A stretch of 62,053 nucleotides of DNA from Varibaculum cambriense (GTDB lineage Bacteria; Actinomycetota; Actinomycetes; Actinomycetales; Actinomycetaceae). The DNA is taken from positions 1 to 62,053 of the forward strand of contig NZ_PKHX01000011.1 in the NCBI RefSeq assembly GCF_002848005.1, written 5' to 3'. Made by a program: the position numbers and the translations under genes. Below, one piece after another: positions 61,718 to 62,053 of the stretch. Below the pieces are notes generated by a model, which worked only from the letters and a program-made list of their open reading frames with translations, made no database searches and had not been told where the DNA came from. Numbering within the stretch: the stretch's first letter is position 1; every line of letters begins with the position of its first letter.

Positions 61718-62053
61718 ATGACAGTTAGTCACAAAATATTTAGGACTTTAACTTGCTTAACCGCGGGAGCTAGCCTGGCACTAGCAGCGTTGCCTGCTTA
61801 CGCGGAAGATTCCTTGCCGTCTCCGTTAGCCCAGCAAGAAGCATCTACTGGAAATACGGAGAACACTAATTCTCAGCAGAACGATTCTGCTGTCAGCGGA
61901 ACTTTGGGTTCCACCCCTTCCACTACAGATAGTGCTCCTTCTGAGGAATCCCAGGCTCCCTCTGCACCCGCATCTGCCAATCGGTCGCCTCAGGTATCGC
62001 GTTCTGATGTTTCTCGGTTGGGTGGTAAAGATAGGGTGGAGACTTCTGTTGCC
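61718..62053 (+). CDS. cell-wall-binding-repeat secreted protein (partial, runs off the window)
   Basis: 112 codons are visible from the ATG at 61718 (gaggg upstream). The signal peptide is about 1-30 (LTCLTAGASLALAALPAYAE). A Ser/Thr/Pro-rich linker follows to about 98, and then SRLGGKDRVETSVA, the first line of a CW_binding_2 (PF04122) repeat. It is probably a large surface protein attached to the wall through these repeats. Its end lies outside the window. Confidence 0.8.
   Translation, partial: MTVSHKIFRTLTCLTAGASLALAALPAYAEDSLPSPLAQQEASTGNTENTNSQQNDSAVSGTLGSTPSTTDSAPSEESQAPSAPASANRSPQVSRSDVSRLGGKDRVETSVA

Noticed and set aside
1..62053. CRISPR arrays, rRNA and tRNA genes
   Set aside because: No regularly spaced direct repeats with unique spacers and no rRNA or cloverleaf-like sequence were noticed. 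The hairpins near 3710-3785 were considered as tRNA remnants but lack a TpsiC arm.

Overview
The window is a chromosomal segment of an actinobacterium of moderate GC content. The evidence is the gene order (spc/alpha ribosomal operons, coaA-glmM-glmS-nnrD-alr-tsaE-tsaB-rimI, groES next to tsaD), frequent GTG and TTG starts, the zinc-type S14 protein, a b558-type SdhC, and cell-wall-binding-repeat-2 surface proteins. Within the Actinobacteria it looks most like an Actinomycetaceae member of the Varibaculum/Actinomyces kind. That is an inference from gene content and composition; no 16S or other marker is present to settle it.

Layout. (1) 1-4657 is an accessory, partly decayed zone. It holds an IS1249-like insertion sequence, a DUF3800 gene, a lipoprotein, a RelB/DinJ-type antitoxin with its own promoter, a 5' stump of a YoeB-like toxin, and directly against it the antisense 3' stump of a signal peptidase I gene. 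This rearranged junction sits just upstream of rplN, where rpsQ would normally be. (2) 4658-18756 carries rplN-rplX-rplE-rpsN-rpsH-rplF-rplR-rpsE-rpmD-rplO, a terminator, a secreted M15-like protein, secY-adk-map, a PemK/MazF-like gene, infA-rpmJ-rpsM-rpsK-rpoA-rplQ, a polyphosphate-glucokinase-like gene and truA. (3) 18800-26296 is an AT-richer glycan-use island (GH36 alpha-galactosidase, sugar ABC importer, ROK regulator, secreted GH16 enzyme) wedged between truA and rplM. (4) 26445-36910 holds rplM-rpsI, then coaA and glmM on the minus strand, then glmS-nnrD-alr-tsaE-tsaB-rimI. (5) 37153-42303 (sdhCAB and a Fic-domain gene) separates rimI from tsaD. (6) 42478-45893 carries tsaD with an unusual repeat tail, a THUMP-like methyltransferase, and groES under a CIRCE element. 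(7) 46089-54123 is an inositol-type catabolic cluster: transaldolase-family protein, GntR/HutC regulator, iolC, a Cgl0159-type aldolase-like protein, iolB, iolD and an aldo/keto reductase. (8) 54268-62053 is a cell-surface region: a truncated glycosyltransferase, a polysaccharide flippase, a beta-propeller/cell-wall-binding protein interrupted by an in-frame amber codon, a GT4 glycosyltransferase, a nucleotide-sugar dehydrogenase, and the start of another cell-wall-binding-repeat protein.

How the genes fit together. The core is translation and envelope housekeeping: ribosome, protein export, t6A tRNA modification (TsaB/TsaD/TsaE), and amino-sugar and D-alanine supply for peptidoglycan. Into it have been placed catabolic modules with their own regulators (glycan/ROK, inositol/GntR), stress and toxin-type genes (PemK, Fic, orphan antitoxin) and surface-display genes. 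The points most worth a second look are the 11-residue repeat tail on TsaD, the QDI minisatellite in and upstream of the Fic gene, the double gene stump at the rplN junction, the glycan island, and the amber-interrupted surface protein.
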